Shown: piece by piece, positions 1 to 8,738 of the stretch | How the letters are laid out: the number at the start of each line of letters is the position of its first letter | How positions within the stretch are numbered: the stretch's first letter is position 1 | DNA from: Isobaculum melis | Lineage (GTDB): Bacteria > Bacillota > Bacilli > Lactobacillales > Carnobacteriaceae | Direction: 5' to 3' | Length of the DNA: 64,000 nucleotides | Assembly: GCF_900111355.1 (NCBI RefSeq) | Contig: NZ_FOHA01000008.1 | Coordinates: 47,999-111,998 of the forward strand | The notes under the pieces: generated by a model | The model's database searches: none | The model's input: only the letters and a program-made list of their open reading frames with translations | What the model was told of the DNA's origin: nothing | Program-made: the position numbers and the translations under genes

Positions 1-2518
1 CATAGGTAAATGGCAACATTGGATTAATAATTTGGAAGAATTTAGGTGAAAGAACAACTGGGAAGTTGGCGCCAGCGCCAGAAATAGAAAGCACCAAGAT
101 AATCACGGCAATTCCTTTTCCTAGATTTCCAAATAAGCTTGCAAGAACATAAACCATGGACATAAAGACGAGTCCTAGGAAAATAGTAAAGAGCACAAAC
201 CAGACTTTATTAACGGTATAAGTGTCTAAAATAAAGAGATTTCCTAAAGAAACAATGAGTGCTTGGAAGAAGCCAACTGATAAGAAGGTTAACATTCGTC
301 CATAGAATAAATGAATTGGCTTGTAACGTTTCTTATCTTTCACATCATCTTCTCCTTCAATATCAACATCCGTTTTGAAAACAGATGATAATAGAACAGC
401 TCCAACCCATAAACATAAAGCTGTATAGAAAGGTGCACTTGCTGATCCATAGTTTGGAATTGGATACATTGCTTCTTCTTTTAACAATACAGGATTAGAA
501 ATGAAATCACTTTCTTGATTTGCATCAGATTTCAGTAGCTTAATGATTTCTCCTAAATCAACATTATCTTTTTGCTTACGAACAGCATCAGCCGCTTTAG
601 TGATCCCTGATTTTAAGGTAGGCCAATCGTTTTTGATTAAATCACTTGCTGTGTTCACTGCGGTTTCGATTGTTGGCATTTTTTCATTGACTGTATTTAG
701 GGTGCTTGTTAAATTCTCTTCAATACCAGGTAAATCGTTTTGGATAAATGAGCTAGCTTTGTTTAATTTCTCTTTGAGTGCAGGGAAATCATCTTGATAG
801 AAAGCTGCTGCCGTATTAATCCCATCAACAATTAAGGTCATATTATCATTTAACAAGACATTTGCATCATGAATTTCTTGTTTTAATGCAGGGATTTCTT
901 TTTGATATTCTTGGATGACGCCAAGTGCATTGGTAATAATCCCGCTTGTATTGGTTAAAAGATCTGAAACATTCGGTAAAATCGTACCATTTGCTTGATC
1001 TAGGACACCTTGTGCAGTAGATAAATCCGTTTTTACTTGATCAATGGTTGCTTTAATTGTAGGTAAAACAACGGTATCAAAGCTATTCAATAGATTACCC
1101 GTTTCAGTTTGAACAGTAACAGCTGTATCGTGAATTTGTTGCATTTCAGCTTTGATATCTTTTCCTGAGTCAATCGCTGCAATTAATTGATCAATTTTAC
1201 TTTCAGCTACTTGAATGCCTTGTTGCAAGGTTTCCATTTGGGCAATGAGCTGAGCCAGTTTTGGATCATTATTAATAGCCTGTAAGCTTTTTAGTGTACT
1301 AATCAGTGAGTCAATTGTTTGATTAGAAGTTTGTAATTGTGTTTTAAGCCCTTGTAAACGGTCTTTAATTTCTTGATTGGTTAAATTCCCATCAATAATT
1401 TCTTGTGTGACGCCGACAATGTTTCCTGCAATATGATTGGTAACAACTAGGCCTTCTTTAATTGCAGGTGCAATCGTATCCAAAGAGCCAGCTAATTTGT
1501 TTAATAAATCATTTGCAGTGGTCACATAGCCACTACCATTTTGAGCCAATTGAATCACATCAGGTAAAATTTGTTGCACTTGGCTAATAATTGTTAACGC
1601 ATTATTGGCTTGAGCTACGCCATCATTTAAGGTAGCAACAATTGTATCAAAGTCACCATCAATTTTAGCGATTTGAGCCCCAGCATTTTGAATTTCTGGA
1701 ATTTTAGTCTGTAAATCTAAGACCAATGTTCCAACAGCATCTACTTGAGGCATAATTTCATTAATTTTAACCACTTTATCAGCGACCTTATTTGCTTCAG
1801 GTAAGTAAGCAATCGCTTCATTCGCTTTAGCGAGTTTCTCCTTTAGATCAGGCATTTTTCCTTGTAGATTTAAGACCTCTTGTGTGTAGCCATCAATCTC
1901 ATCTAAATGATCATCAATAGTCAATAACATAGAAGAAACTTTTTGAATCGTAGGCAAGTTGGTATCCAAATCAACACCAATTTTATTGAAAACATCCACT
2001 AAAGTTGTACTAACAGTCGCTGTGAATTCTTTTGAAATAGTTTGTTGCAGTGTTGCTGCACCACTACCAGTAATTTTAGGGGCAATGGCATTAATTTTTT
2101 GGTTAACAGAATAAATAATTTCTGGCTTTTTAATATCTCCATTTACGAAACTAAGTAAATCTTTTGAAAAGTCTGCTGGGATATAAATGCTGGCATAATA
2201 TTTACCTGTTTTTACGCCATCTTCCATATCAGCTTTTGATTTTACAAAAGTCCAACCAAGCTTATCATTGTCTTTTAAAGAATCAATGAGGTCCTCTCCA
2301 ATATGAATGTCTTTGTCTTGGAAGGTTACGGCTTGATCATCACTATAGACTGCTACTTTTAAGTCACCAGTGCTGCCATATGGATCCCATAGCGCTGCAA
2401 TATTAAACCAAGCATAAAGTGAAGGTAAAATAATCAGCGCCACCACCAATGCTAAAGCAAAAGGTGCTTTAAAGATTCGCTTCCAATCTAGCGCGAAAAT
2501 TTCTAACGTTTTTTTCAT
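1..2518 (-). CDS. YhgE/Pip family membrane protein (3' end outside window)
   Basis: The reading frame opens at an ATG read leftwards from 2518 (MKKTLEIFALDWKRIFKAPF) and stays open to base 1, giving about 839 visible codons, so the C terminus is cut off. One membrane segment lies near residues 17-37. A very long extracellular region rich in helical, coiled-coil-like repeats (many Leu/Ile/Asn/Gln heptads) follows, and several membrane segments appear at the end of the visible part. This layout is that of the YhgE/Pip family (phage infection protein, ABC-2-like permease fold). Family members are membrane proteins linked to phage adsorption or type VII-like export; the exact role here is unknown. 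The start is supported by a GAGGAGAAT ribosome site directly upstream on the minus strand. Confidence 0.85.
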   Translation of the reverse strand, partial: MKKTLEIFALDWKRIFKAPFALALVVALIILPSLYAWFNIAALWDPYGSTGDLKVAVYSDDQAVTFQDKDIHIGEDLIDSLKDNDKLGWTFVKSKADMEDGVKTGKYYASIYIPADFSKDLLSFVNGDIKKPEIIYSVNQKINAIAPKITGSGAATLQQTISKEFTATVSTTLVDVFNKIGVDLDTNLPTIQKVSSMLLTIDDHLDEIDGYTQEVLNLQGKMPDLKEKLAKANEAIAYLPEANKVADKVVKINEIMPQVDAVGTLVLDLQTKIPEIQNAGAQIAKIDGDFDTIVATLNDGVAQANNALTIISQVQQILPDVIQLAQNGSGYVTTANDLLNKLAGSLDTIAPAIKEGLVVTNHIAGNIVGVTQEIIDGNLTNQEIKDRLQGLKTQLQTSNQTIDSLISTLKSLQAINNDPKLAQLIAQMETLQQGIQVAESKIDQLIAAIDSGKDIKAEMQQIHDTAVTVQTETGNLLNSFDTVVLPTIKATIDQVKTDLSTAQGVLDQANGTILPNVSDLLTNTSGIITNALGVIQEYQKEIPALKQEIHDANVLLNDNMTLIVDGINTAAAFYQDDFPALKEKLNKASSFIQNDLPGIEENLTSTLNTVNEKMPTIETAVNTASDLIKNDWPTLKSGITKAADAVRKQKDNVDLGEIIKLLKSDANQESDFISNPVLLKEEAMYPIPNYGSASAPFYTALCLWVGAVLLSSVFKTDVDIEGEDDVKDKKRYKPIHLFYGRMLTFLSVGFFQALIVSLGNLFILDTYTVNKVWFVLFTIFLGLVFMSMVYVLASLFGNLGKGIAVIILVLSISGAGANFPVVLSPKFFQIINPMLPFTY

Positions 2519-2857
2519 GTCCATTCTCCTCGAAATGCTTTTTAAAAAGAGCGTCCATCATTTATGAAAGGACTTGCTACTGCTTTATTAAATGCATCTT
2601 ATATAATTGTAATGAGTTCTTTTAGCCTAAGGTACCATGTCCACATATGAGAATTCAACTCATAGCCCTTAATTGTTTGCTTTTATCGAACTATTAATCA
2701 AAAATGATTCTAACATTATATATCCCTTATTGATAAAATGCAATAGGGATAATGGAGTTTGTGAAAGGTCTCATAAAAGAGTCAAGAACTATCAGCACAT
2801 TTTCATTCGGTAAAAATTATAGTAGCTTTTTTAGAAGATTTCTTGTACAATAGATAG
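2519..2857. other. Intergenic region between pip-like gene and SRP RNA
   Basis: No credible gene is seen. The left part should hold the promoter and leader of the minus-strand Pip-like gene. The right end carries the SRP RNA promoter, with a TACAAT -10 element at 2846-2851. Confidence 0.5.
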
Positions 2858-2946
2858 TGCCGCAAGGCAGAGGCAATGGTGGACTTGTGAACCGTGTCAG
2901 ATCCGGAAGGAAGCAGCACTAAGCTAGCTTCGCCATGTGCCTTTTA
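2858..2946 (+). ncRNA. ffs: Signal recognition particle RNA (small 4.5S type)
   Basis: The segment contains the near-invariant SRP RNA apical core around 2888-2918 (GTGTCAGATCCGGAAGGAAG), which binds the Ffh M domain. Its outer arms pair: AGGCA at 2871-2875 with TGCCT at 2938-2942, and TGGTG with CGCCA inside. A small GCAA-capped hairpin lies at 2858-2869 on the 5' side. It is the short form without an Alu domain. A TACAAT -10 element ends 7 bases before the proposed 5' end. The RNA forms the particle that targets membrane proteins to SecYEG. Confidence 0.93.
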
Positions 2947-2963
2947 TAAAAGCTATTCAATGC

Positions 2964-2997
2964 AACGTTCCTTAACGAATTAAGGGATGTTTTTTTA
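2964..2997 (+). terminator. Terminator of SRP RNA
   Basis: A short stem (TCCTTAA / TTAAGGG with a small loop) is followed by a run of seven T, placed just after the SRP RNA. Confidence 0.7.
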
Positions 2998-3081
2998 TTT
3001 TTTAAAGTGATGATGAAAGCTCAGTAGCTTCTTAAAGCTACATTAAATTTTTAGATAGGTACTCTATTCTAAATTTCAGGT

Positions 3082-3130
3082 AAAAAGACAGCCTATCCCA
3101 ATGAATAAAAATGGGATAAGCTGTCTTTTT
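3082..3130 (-). terminator. Terminator of aldehyde dehydrogenase gene (both strands possible)
   Basis: A near-perfect inverted repeat (AAAAAGACAGC..TATCCCA / TGGGATA.GCTGTCTTTTT) is flanked by A and T runs, so it can act on both strands. It begins at the stop codon of the minus-strand dehydrogenase. Confidence 0.85.
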
Positions 3131-4473
3131 TATTGATGAAAAGCGACGCGCTTAATATTTAATAATTGATGCACACTTACATTATCAGTTGTGCTACTTC
3201 CGCCAATGGCACCGCAGCCTAAAGTAAGGGAAGGCATTAAGTTAGTTGTACCACCAATCGCACCTAAAGCACCTAATGTATTTACTAAAATACGAGAAGC
3301 ATGGATACGCAAACCAAATTCTTCAGCCAAAACCTCATTACTTGTATGCAAGCTAGCAGTATGACCAGCGCCTTCATTTAATAATAGTTCGTTACAAAGT
3401 GTAAGGCCTTCTTCCCAAGCGTTTACTGTATAAAGAGCCAGAATTGGCGTTAACTTTTCTCTTGAATAAGGATTCGTATGAGAAACTTCTGTTTGCTCAG
3501 AAATGAGAACCGTGGTGTTTTCTGGCACATCAATTCCTGCTAAGGCTGCAACTAATGGTGCACTTTTACCAACAATATCAGGGTTTAAAGCGCCATTATC
3601 TCTTAAGATAAATTGGCTAATTTTTTCTGATTCTGCTTCATTTAAAAAGTAGGCATGTTTTGCTTTTAAGGCTTGAATGACTTCTTCTTTAATAGAAGCA
3701 TCAACGACCAATGCTTGTTCAGAAGCACAAATGGTTCCGTAATCGAAAGTTTTACTTTGAATAATACGATCAATCGAAGTTTTAATATCAGCTGTTTTTT
3801 CAATGAGAACAGGAGAGTTACCGGGTCCAACGCCAATTGCAGGTGTACCTGAACTGTAAGCTGCATGAACCATTGCTTTGCCGCCGGTTGCTAAAATCAA
3901 TGCGATATCTTCATGCTGCATTAAATCAGATGTTGCCTCTAAGGTTGGTTGGTTTATCACACTCACTAAACCACTTGGAGCACCAGCTGCAACTGCAGCT
4001 TCTTCTACAATTTTAGTAGCTAATTGAATAGAAGCTAAGGCTTTTGGATGTGGAGAGAAGATGATTGCATTGCGTGTTTTTAAAGCAATTAAAGCTTTGA
4101 AAATAACTGTTGAAGTTGGGTTTGTTGAAGGAATCAATCCTGCCACAATGCCCATTGGAATCCCTACTTCAATGAGTTTTTGTTCAGGTAAACGATTAAT
4201 GACACCAACAGTAGGGATATCTTTGATGCTGTCATAAACACGATTGCTAGCGAATTCATTTTTGATGATTTTATCTGCCACGTTTCCAAAGCCAGTTTCT
4301 TCATGAGCGGAGATAGCTAGCTCTTCTCTATGTTGATAAGTCATTTCATGAACATTTTTGATGATGGCATCCACTTGCTCTTGAGAGTAAGTGGCGTATA
4401 ATTGCTGTGCTTGCTTAGCTGTTGCGATTAATGTCTCTACCTCGGTTGTTTTTGTTAGTACTGTTGTTGTCAT
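3130..4473 (-). CDS. Acetaldehyde dehydrogenase (acylating), AdhE N-domain / EutE type
   Basis: A 447-residue protein of the CoA-acylating aldehyde dehydrogenase family, which interconverts acetyl-CoA plus NADH and acetaldehyde. The motif IPSTNPTST near residue 114 and the catalytic Cys249 in YGTICASE match the aldehyde half of AdhE and EutE/PduP-type enzymes. There is no iron alcohol dehydrogenase domain, so acetaldehyde must go to another enzyme. No microcompartment-targeting N-terminal extension is obvious. The ribosome site AAAGGAG precedes the ATG at good spacing. It is transcribed divergently from an orphan response regulator, which may control it. A 13-bp palindrome resembling a catabolite-repression (cre) site lies just upstream. 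Substrate preference (acetaldehyde versus propionaldehyde) cannot be read from the sequence. Confidence 0.85.
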   Translation of the reverse strand: MTTTVLTKTTEVETLIATAKQAQQLYATYSQEQVDAIIKNVHEMTYQHREELAISAHEETGFGNVADKIIKNEFASNRVYDSIKDIPTVGVINRLPEQKLIEVGIPMGIVAGLIPSTNPTSTVIFKALIALKTRNAIIFSPHPKALASIQLATKIVEEAAVAAGAPSGLVSVINQPTLEATSDLMQHEDIALILATGGKAMVHAAYSSGTPAIGVGPGNSPVLIEKTADIKTSIDRIIQSKTFDYGTICASEQALVVDASIKEEVIQALKAKHAYFLNEAESEKISQFILRDNGALNPDIVGKSAPLVAALAGIDVPENTTVLISEQTEVSHTNPYSREKLTPILALYTVNAWEEGLTLCNELLLNEGAGHTASLHTSNEVLAEEFGLRIHASRILVNTLGALGAIGGTTNLMPSLTLGCGAIGGSSTTDNVSVHQLLNIKRVAFHQ

Positions 4474-4498
4474 AATAAATCGCTCCTTTTTTTGTTTG

Positions 4499-4511
4499 TG
4501 TAACGCTTACA
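4499..4511. promoter_or_regulatory. Perfect 13-bp palindrome, cre-like operator candidate
   Basis: TGTAACGCTTACA has perfect 5-bp arms around CGC. It is one base short of the usual 14-bp CcpA cre pattern (TGTAAGCGTTTACA-like). It lies 26 bp upstream of the dehydrogenase start, in the divergent promoter region. Confidence 0.4.
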
Positions 4512-4739
4512 TCCTTATGTTAGCCTATTTTAAGGAAAGAGTGTTAGGGGCTTTTTTGTGATGAAAATGGAGAAAATTTACTATTTTTTTGCGATTTTTT
4601 TCACAAAGTTATTCAGTTGAAACGATTGGTAATAAAAGGTATGATGGAGTTGGGAGATAGAAAATTCACAGACTTAAAAGAAGAAAAAACTTGTGGAGTT
4701 GTACTCGTTTTTGTAGACTAGTATAGGAGGCGAAAATAG

Positions 4740-5510
4740 ATGTGTAGATTAATGGTTGTAAGCAAAAATTCACAAGACAGATTATTTATTAGACAATTGA
4801 TTGATACCTCTTTTTTAAATATCAAAGTATTGCCCGATGCTTCTAATGGTCAAGAGGCACTTGAGATTGCCGAAAAATATTTGCCAGAAGTAATGATTAT
4901 TGATATCGATTTACCAGATGTTGATGGTTTTTTTATTAAGAAAAAAATCTTGAAGTTATTACCAAACTTGAAAACGATTATTTTTACTGAAAAGCAGGAT
5001 TTTGATAGCGTACATATGGCTTTGCGTTGTGGTGTGATGGATTATTTGGTCAAACCATTAGATGCAAAAGAGCTAAAGCTCTCTATTGATCGTTCAGTCA
5101 AATCGTTAAATCAGGTTTCATTAATGGATTTTGGGTCGAAAAAGCCTACAAAAAATGCGAAAGAGCATGTGAATTTAATGTTAGATTATCTTCATGAGCA
5201 TTATCATGAAGAAATTAATCTGACGACTTTGGCAGCGCATATGCATTTAAATCGACATTATGTCAGTCGTTTTTTTAAAGAAGCAATTGGGATGAATTTT
5301 ATTGAGTATTTAACCAATTATCGGATTGAAACAGCTAAAAAGTTATTGATGACAACGAATCAATCCATTACGGAAGTTGCGTTAGCTGTAGGATATATTG
5401 ATCCTACCTATTTTAGTAAATTATTTAAAAAAGAAGAGGGCATGTCGCCTCATCAGTTTAGAAAGACCTTTCAAGGAAATTATGTACCTGCAGATGTGAG
5501 AGTTCTATAA
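4740..5510 (+). CDS. Response regulator with AraC-type DNA-binding domain (orphan)
   Basis: A 256-residue protein with an N-terminal receiver domain (about 1-120) and a C-terminal pair of AraC helix-turn-helix motifs (about 145-245, with IDPTYFSKLFKKEEGMSPHQ). The receiver keeps the phospho-acceptor Asp55 (IIDIDLP), the switch Thr (IFTEK) and the Lys of VKPLD. The acidic pair normally found near residues 8-9 is replaced by Ser-Lys (MVVSKNS). No histidine kinase gene is adjacent. It is divergent from the acetaldehyde dehydrogenase gene, its most likely target. The start is supported by AGGAGG at about 4726-4731. It may work without phosphorylation or with a distant kinase. Confidence 0.85.
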   Translation: MCRLMVVSKNSQDRLFIRQLIDTSFLNIKVLPDASNGQEALEIAEKYLPEVMIIDIDLPDVDGFFIKKKILKLLPNLKTIIFTEKQDFDSVHMALRCGVMDYLVKPLDAKELKLSIDRSVKSLNQVSLMDFGSKKPTKNAKEHVNLMLDYLHEHYHEEINLTTLAAHMHLNRHYVSRFFKEAIGMNFIEYLTNYRIETAKKLLMTTNQSITEVALAVGYIDPTYFSKLFKKEEGMSPHQFRKTFQGNYVPADVRVL

Positions 5511-5518
5511 GATAGATT

Positions 5519-5568
5519 GTACCTACTTGCCAAGCTTTTTTGGTTAAAGTAGGTACTTATTTTTTTAA
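5519..5568 (+). terminator. Terminator after AraC-type response regulator
   Basis: GTACCTACTT pairs with AAGTAGGTAC, with an inner CCAA/TTGG, and is followed by a T-rich run. Confidence 0.85.
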
Positions 5569-5617
5569 AAGAAATGAAAGTTAGGCTCCATGTATTTATC
5601 TTTACTTTGGAATAACG

Positions 5618-5623
5618 TATAAT
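5618..5623 (+). promoter_or_regulatory. -10 element of the dnaX operon promoter
   Basis: A perfect TATAAT lies 42 bases upstream of the dnaX start. The matching -35 region is poor (around 5595-5600). Confidence 0.5.
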
Positions 5624-5665
5624 AGAAGATAATGAAGATTATGGACTTTAGAAAGAGGGAAACAG

Positions 5666-7492
5666 ATGGGTTATCAAGCACTATATAGGGTATGGCGCCC
5701 GCAACGTTTTCAAGATATTGCAGGGCAAGAGGCCATTACACAAACACTTAAAAATGCACTGATTCAAGGGAAGTCTAGCCATGCCTATTTGTTTACTGGG
5801 CCTCGTGGTACTGGGAAAACCAGTGCGGCTAAAATTTTCTCAAAAGCCATCAACTGTCATTTTTTAAAAGATGGAGAGCCTTGTAATGAATGTCCAACCT
5901 GTTTGGCCATCACATCAGGACAATTAAATGATGTCATTGAAATTGATGCGGCAAGTAACAATGGTGTAGAAGAAATTCGTGATATTCGTGATAAAGCAAA
6001 ATATGCTCCAACCGAAGCAGATTATAAAGTCTATATTATAGATGAGGTGCATATGCTATCAACAGGTGCGTTTAATGCTTTGTTGAAAACGTTAGAAGAG
6101 CCGCCTAAAAATGTTATTTTTATTTTAGCGACAACTGAACCACATAAAATTCCAGCGACCATTATTTCTAGAACCCAACGCTTTGATTTTAAACGCATTA
6201 CAACTAGAGATATTATTGCGCGCATGAAAGTGATTTTGGATGGGGAAAAGATTGGTTTTGAAGAGCCTGCTTTACAAATTATTGCCAAAGCAGCAGAAGG
6301 CGGAATGCGTGATGCCTTAAGTATTTTAGATCAAGTCATTTCTTATGGAGAGCAATTTGTAACAGAGGAAAATGCTTTAAATGTGACAGGTGCATTAACC
6401 CAAGAATTATTGATTACGTATATGAATGCTGTTGCTCAGCGTGAGACAGAAGCCGGGCTGACGCTATTGCAGCAAATTCTAGCTGAAGGAAAAGATCCCG
6501 TCAGATTAGTAGAAGATTTGATTTTGTTTGCTAGAGATTTATTAGTTTACCAAAAAGCGCCTCAAATGACTGAAGGCATTGAATCGACGATTACAGAGGA
6601 ATTTAAGCAACTAAGTGAATTGATTTCTGCAGAGGTTTTATATCAAGTGATTGGTATTTTAAATGAAGGTCAGAATGAAATGCGTTTTACGAATCATCCA
6701 GGGATTTATCTGGAAGTAGCGACTGTGAAAATGACGCAGTTAAGAGGGAACGTCAACCCACCAGTAGCAAGTGTGGCACAAGCCCCAGCCGCCGCTCCTG
6801 CTGATCAAGCAGTTATGCAACAAATGGAGCAAAAAATGGCCGCAATGGCGAAGCAAATTGAAACAATGATGAGTCAAGGTGTGACAGCAGGTAGCGCCTC
6901 ACAAACGCCGCAAGCAAAACCTAAGAAAAAACCAAATACAAATGGCTTTAGGGTCAATACAACGGGAATTTTCCAAGTGCTTGGGGAAGCAACAAGACAG
7001 GATTTAGATTTATTAAAAGATGTGTGGCCTGATTTAATGAATATGTTATCTGTCACACAAAGAGCTGTGATGAAGGCTTCAACACCAGTTGCAGCTAGTC
7101 CAACAGCTTTGATTGTGTCATTTGAATATGAAATTTTATGTCAAAAGGCTTCGGATGATGCGGCTTTATTAGAGACAATTGCACAAAGTCTTGAGAAGTT
7201 GATTCAGCGTAAACCGAATATGTTAGCTGTGCCTCATGATGTCTGGCCTAATTTACGTAGTACGTATATTGAGCAGGCGAAGCAAGGTAAATTGCCAGGA
7301 GCAGAGCCCACAACAGCTGATGGTCAAGCACAAGCAGCAGAAGCTGGACAGCCAGCTGTTGCCCCAACACCTACTTCTGAAATGGTTTTAGAAGAAATGC
7401 AAGCGGCGCCACCTCCAGAGGAAGAAAATGCAATCATCACAGAGGCGGTTGCTTTGTTTGGTGAAGAACTGGTTCAAGTAATAGAAGAATAG
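5666..7492 (+). CDS. dnaX: DNA polymerase III subunit gamma/tau
   Basis: A 608-residue clamp-loader ATPase that loads the beta clamp on DNA and ties the replisome together. It has a Walker A motif GPRGTGKT at residues 45-52, zinc-binding cysteines at 64, 73, 76 and 79, a Walker B region IIDEVHML near 120, and the sensor SRTQRFDF near 170. After the AAA+ and collar domains (to about 370) comes an Ala/Pro/Gln/Met-rich linker and then the tau-type C-terminal domain. It is the first gene of the dnaX-ebfC-recR-yaaL block. The ribosome site is AGAGGG. No heptamer of the E. coli dnaX frameshift type is seen, so one product is expected. Confidence 0.97.
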   Translation: MGYQALYRVWRPQRFQDIAGQEAITQTLKNALIQGKSSHAYLFTGPRGTGKTSAAKIFSKAINCHFLKDGEPCNECPTCLAITSGQLNDVIEIDAASNNGVEEIRDIRDKAKYAPTEADYKVYIIDEVHMLSTGAFNALLKTLEEPPKNVIFILATTEPHKIPATIISRTQRFDFKRITTRDIIARMKVILDGEKIGFEEPALQIIAKAAEGGMRDALSILDQVISYGEQFVTEENALNVTGALTQELLITYMNAVAQRETEAGLTLLQQILAEGKDPVRLVEDLILFARDLLVYQKAPQMTEGIESTITEEFKQLSELISAEVLYQVIGILNEGQNEMRFTNHPGIYLEVATVKMTQLRGNVNPPVASVAQAPAAAPADQAVMQQMEQKMAAMAKQIETMMSQGVTAGSASQTPQAKPKKKPNTNGFRVNTTGIFQVLGEATRQDLDLLKDVWPDLMNMLSVTQRAVMKASTPVAASPTALIVSFEYEILCQKASDDAALLETIAQSLEKLIQRKPNMLAVPHDVWPNLRSTYIEQAKQGKLPGAEPTTADGQAQAAEAGQPAVAPTPTSEMVLEEMQAAPPPEEENAIITEAVALFGEELVQVIEE

Positions 7493-7515
7493 GAAATTTG
7501 AAAGGATGAAGATAA

Positions 7516-7827
7516 ATGCGAGGAATGGGAAATATGCAAGGTATGATGAAACAAGTACAAAAAATGCAAAAACAAATGGGAGAGGCACAAGAAGCTTTAA
7601 ATGCCAAAGAATTTGTTGGTATTGCTAGTGGCGAGACAGTTAAGATGACGATGACAGGTGATAAAAAAGTGATCAATGTAGAAATTGCCAAAGAAGCTGT
7701 TGATCCAGATGATATTGAGATGCTACAAGATTTAATTTTAATGGCAACAAATGATGTACTTGCTAAAATTGAAGCAGAAACAGAAGCGACAATGGGCAAA
7801 TATACTAAGGGACTTCCAGGATTTTAA
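7516..7827 (+). CDS. ebfC: Nucleoid-associated protein, YbaB/EbfC family
   Basis: A 103-residue protein that starts with a Met/Gln/Lys-rich helix ([20 protein letters not shown]) and contains the YbaB core ([11 protein letters not shown], then [12 protein letters not shown]). The family forms small DNA-binding dimers shaped like tweezers. It is almost always located between dnaX and recR, as here. It is 23 bases after dnaX with its own AAAGGATG ribosome site, and is probably cotranscribed. Confidence 0.95.
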   Translation: MRGMGNMQGMMKQVQKMQKQMGEAQEALNAKEFVGIASGETVKMTMTGDKKVINVEIAKEAVDPDDIEMLQDLILMATNDVLAKIEAETEATMGKYTKGLPGF

Positions 7828-7890
7828 TGATATTTCAGTATTTGGCGCACCTTTTTGGGCGCCAAATTTTTAGAAAAGAGGAGCAATAGA

Positions 7891-8487
7891 ATGCAATATC
7901 CAGAACCGATTTCAAAGCTAATTGATAGTTATATGAAATTACCAGGGATTGGTGCAAAGTCAGCAGCACGCTTGGCTTTTTATACCATTGATATGCGAGA
8001 AGATGATGTAACAGATTTCGCTAAAGCGTTGATTAGTGCGAAGCGGGATCTGAATTATTGTAGTGTTTGTGGCAATATTACAGAGGAAGATCCTTGCTAT
8101 ATTTGTAAGGATGCAGGAAGAGATCGTGGGACGATTCTTGTTGTAGAGGATCCTAAAGATGTGATTTCGATTGAAAAAATGCGTGAATACCGTGGGCTAT
8201 ATCATGTGCTTCATGGGGTTTTATCCCCTGTTGAAGGAACAGGCCCAGAGGATATTCAAATTCCTAGCTTAATTAGACGCTTGCAATCCGATGAAGTCAA
8301 AGAAGTGATTATTGCAACGAATGCAACAGCTGAAGGAGAAGCAACAGCGATGTACTTATCTCGGCTGATTAAACCAGCAGGAATCAAAGTGACACGTTTA
8401 GCTCATGGTTTGGCTGTTGGTAGCGATATTGAATATGCAGATGAAATTACTTTGATGAAAGCTGTAGAAGGTAGAAGAGAACTTTAA
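7891..8487 (+). CDS. recR: Recombination mediator protein
   Basis: A 198-residue recombination-repair protein that, with RecO and RecF, loads RecA on single-stranded gaps. Visible parts are the N-terminal helix-hairpin-helix ([14 protein letters not shown]), the four-cysteine zinc finger ([16 protein letters not shown]) and the Toprim domain ([10 protein letters not shown], then [12 protein letters not shown]). The frame is open from 7855, but the ATG at 7891 is chosen because AAAGAGGAG lies just before it and [13 protein letters not shown] matches family N termini. Confidence 0.96.
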   Translation: MQYPEPISKLIDSYMKLPGIGAKSAARLAFYTIDMREDDVTDFAKALISAKRDLNYCSVCGNITEEDPCYICKDAGRDRGTILVVEDPKDVISIEKMREYRGLYHVLHGVLSPVEGTGPEDIQIPSLIRRLQSDEVKEVIIATNATAEGEATAMYLSRLIKPAGIKVTRLAHGLAVGSDIEYADEITLMKAVEGRREL

Positions 8488-8501
8488 GGAGGTCAAAAAA
8501 G

Positions 8502-8717
8502 ATGTTTGGTAGAAAAAAAGCAGGACAATTAAGAAGCGAATATGACCAAGAACTTTTAGCACTGATTCAAAGAACTAAGGTGCAGTGGGACCACTTAAAA
8601 AATATTGAATTAAATGTTTTTGATCAAGATAGAGAATTAATGGCTCAAGCGAAATTGGAAGAAGCCAAGTATTTTTATTTATTTAAAGAAGCAAGAGCAC
8701 GAAAAATAAAAGCTTAA
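8502..8717 (+). CDS. yaaL: YaaL family protein (DUF2508)
   Basis: A small charged helical protein of 71 residues (MFGRKKAGQLRSEYDQELL). Its size, sequence style and position directly after recR match the YaaL/DUF2508 family of Firmicutes, whose function is unknown. AAGGAGG lies before the ATG, and it is 14 bases after recR. Confidence 0.85.
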   Translation: MFGRKKAGQLRSEYDQELLALIQRTKVQWDHLKNIELNVFDQDRELMAQAKLEEAKYFYLFKEARARKIKA

Positions 8718-8738
8718 CAATGAAAGGAGGGAACCGTA

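Noticed and set aside
543..797. Plus-strand frame of 84 codons
   Set aside because: It lies inside the long minus-strand Pip-like gene and is a shadow of its codon pattern; there is no ribosome site.
6915..6940. dnaX programmed frameshift site
   Set aside because: There is a six-A run (AAGAAAAAACCA) but it does not form the A-AAA-AAG heptamer in frame and has no clear stimulating hairpin.
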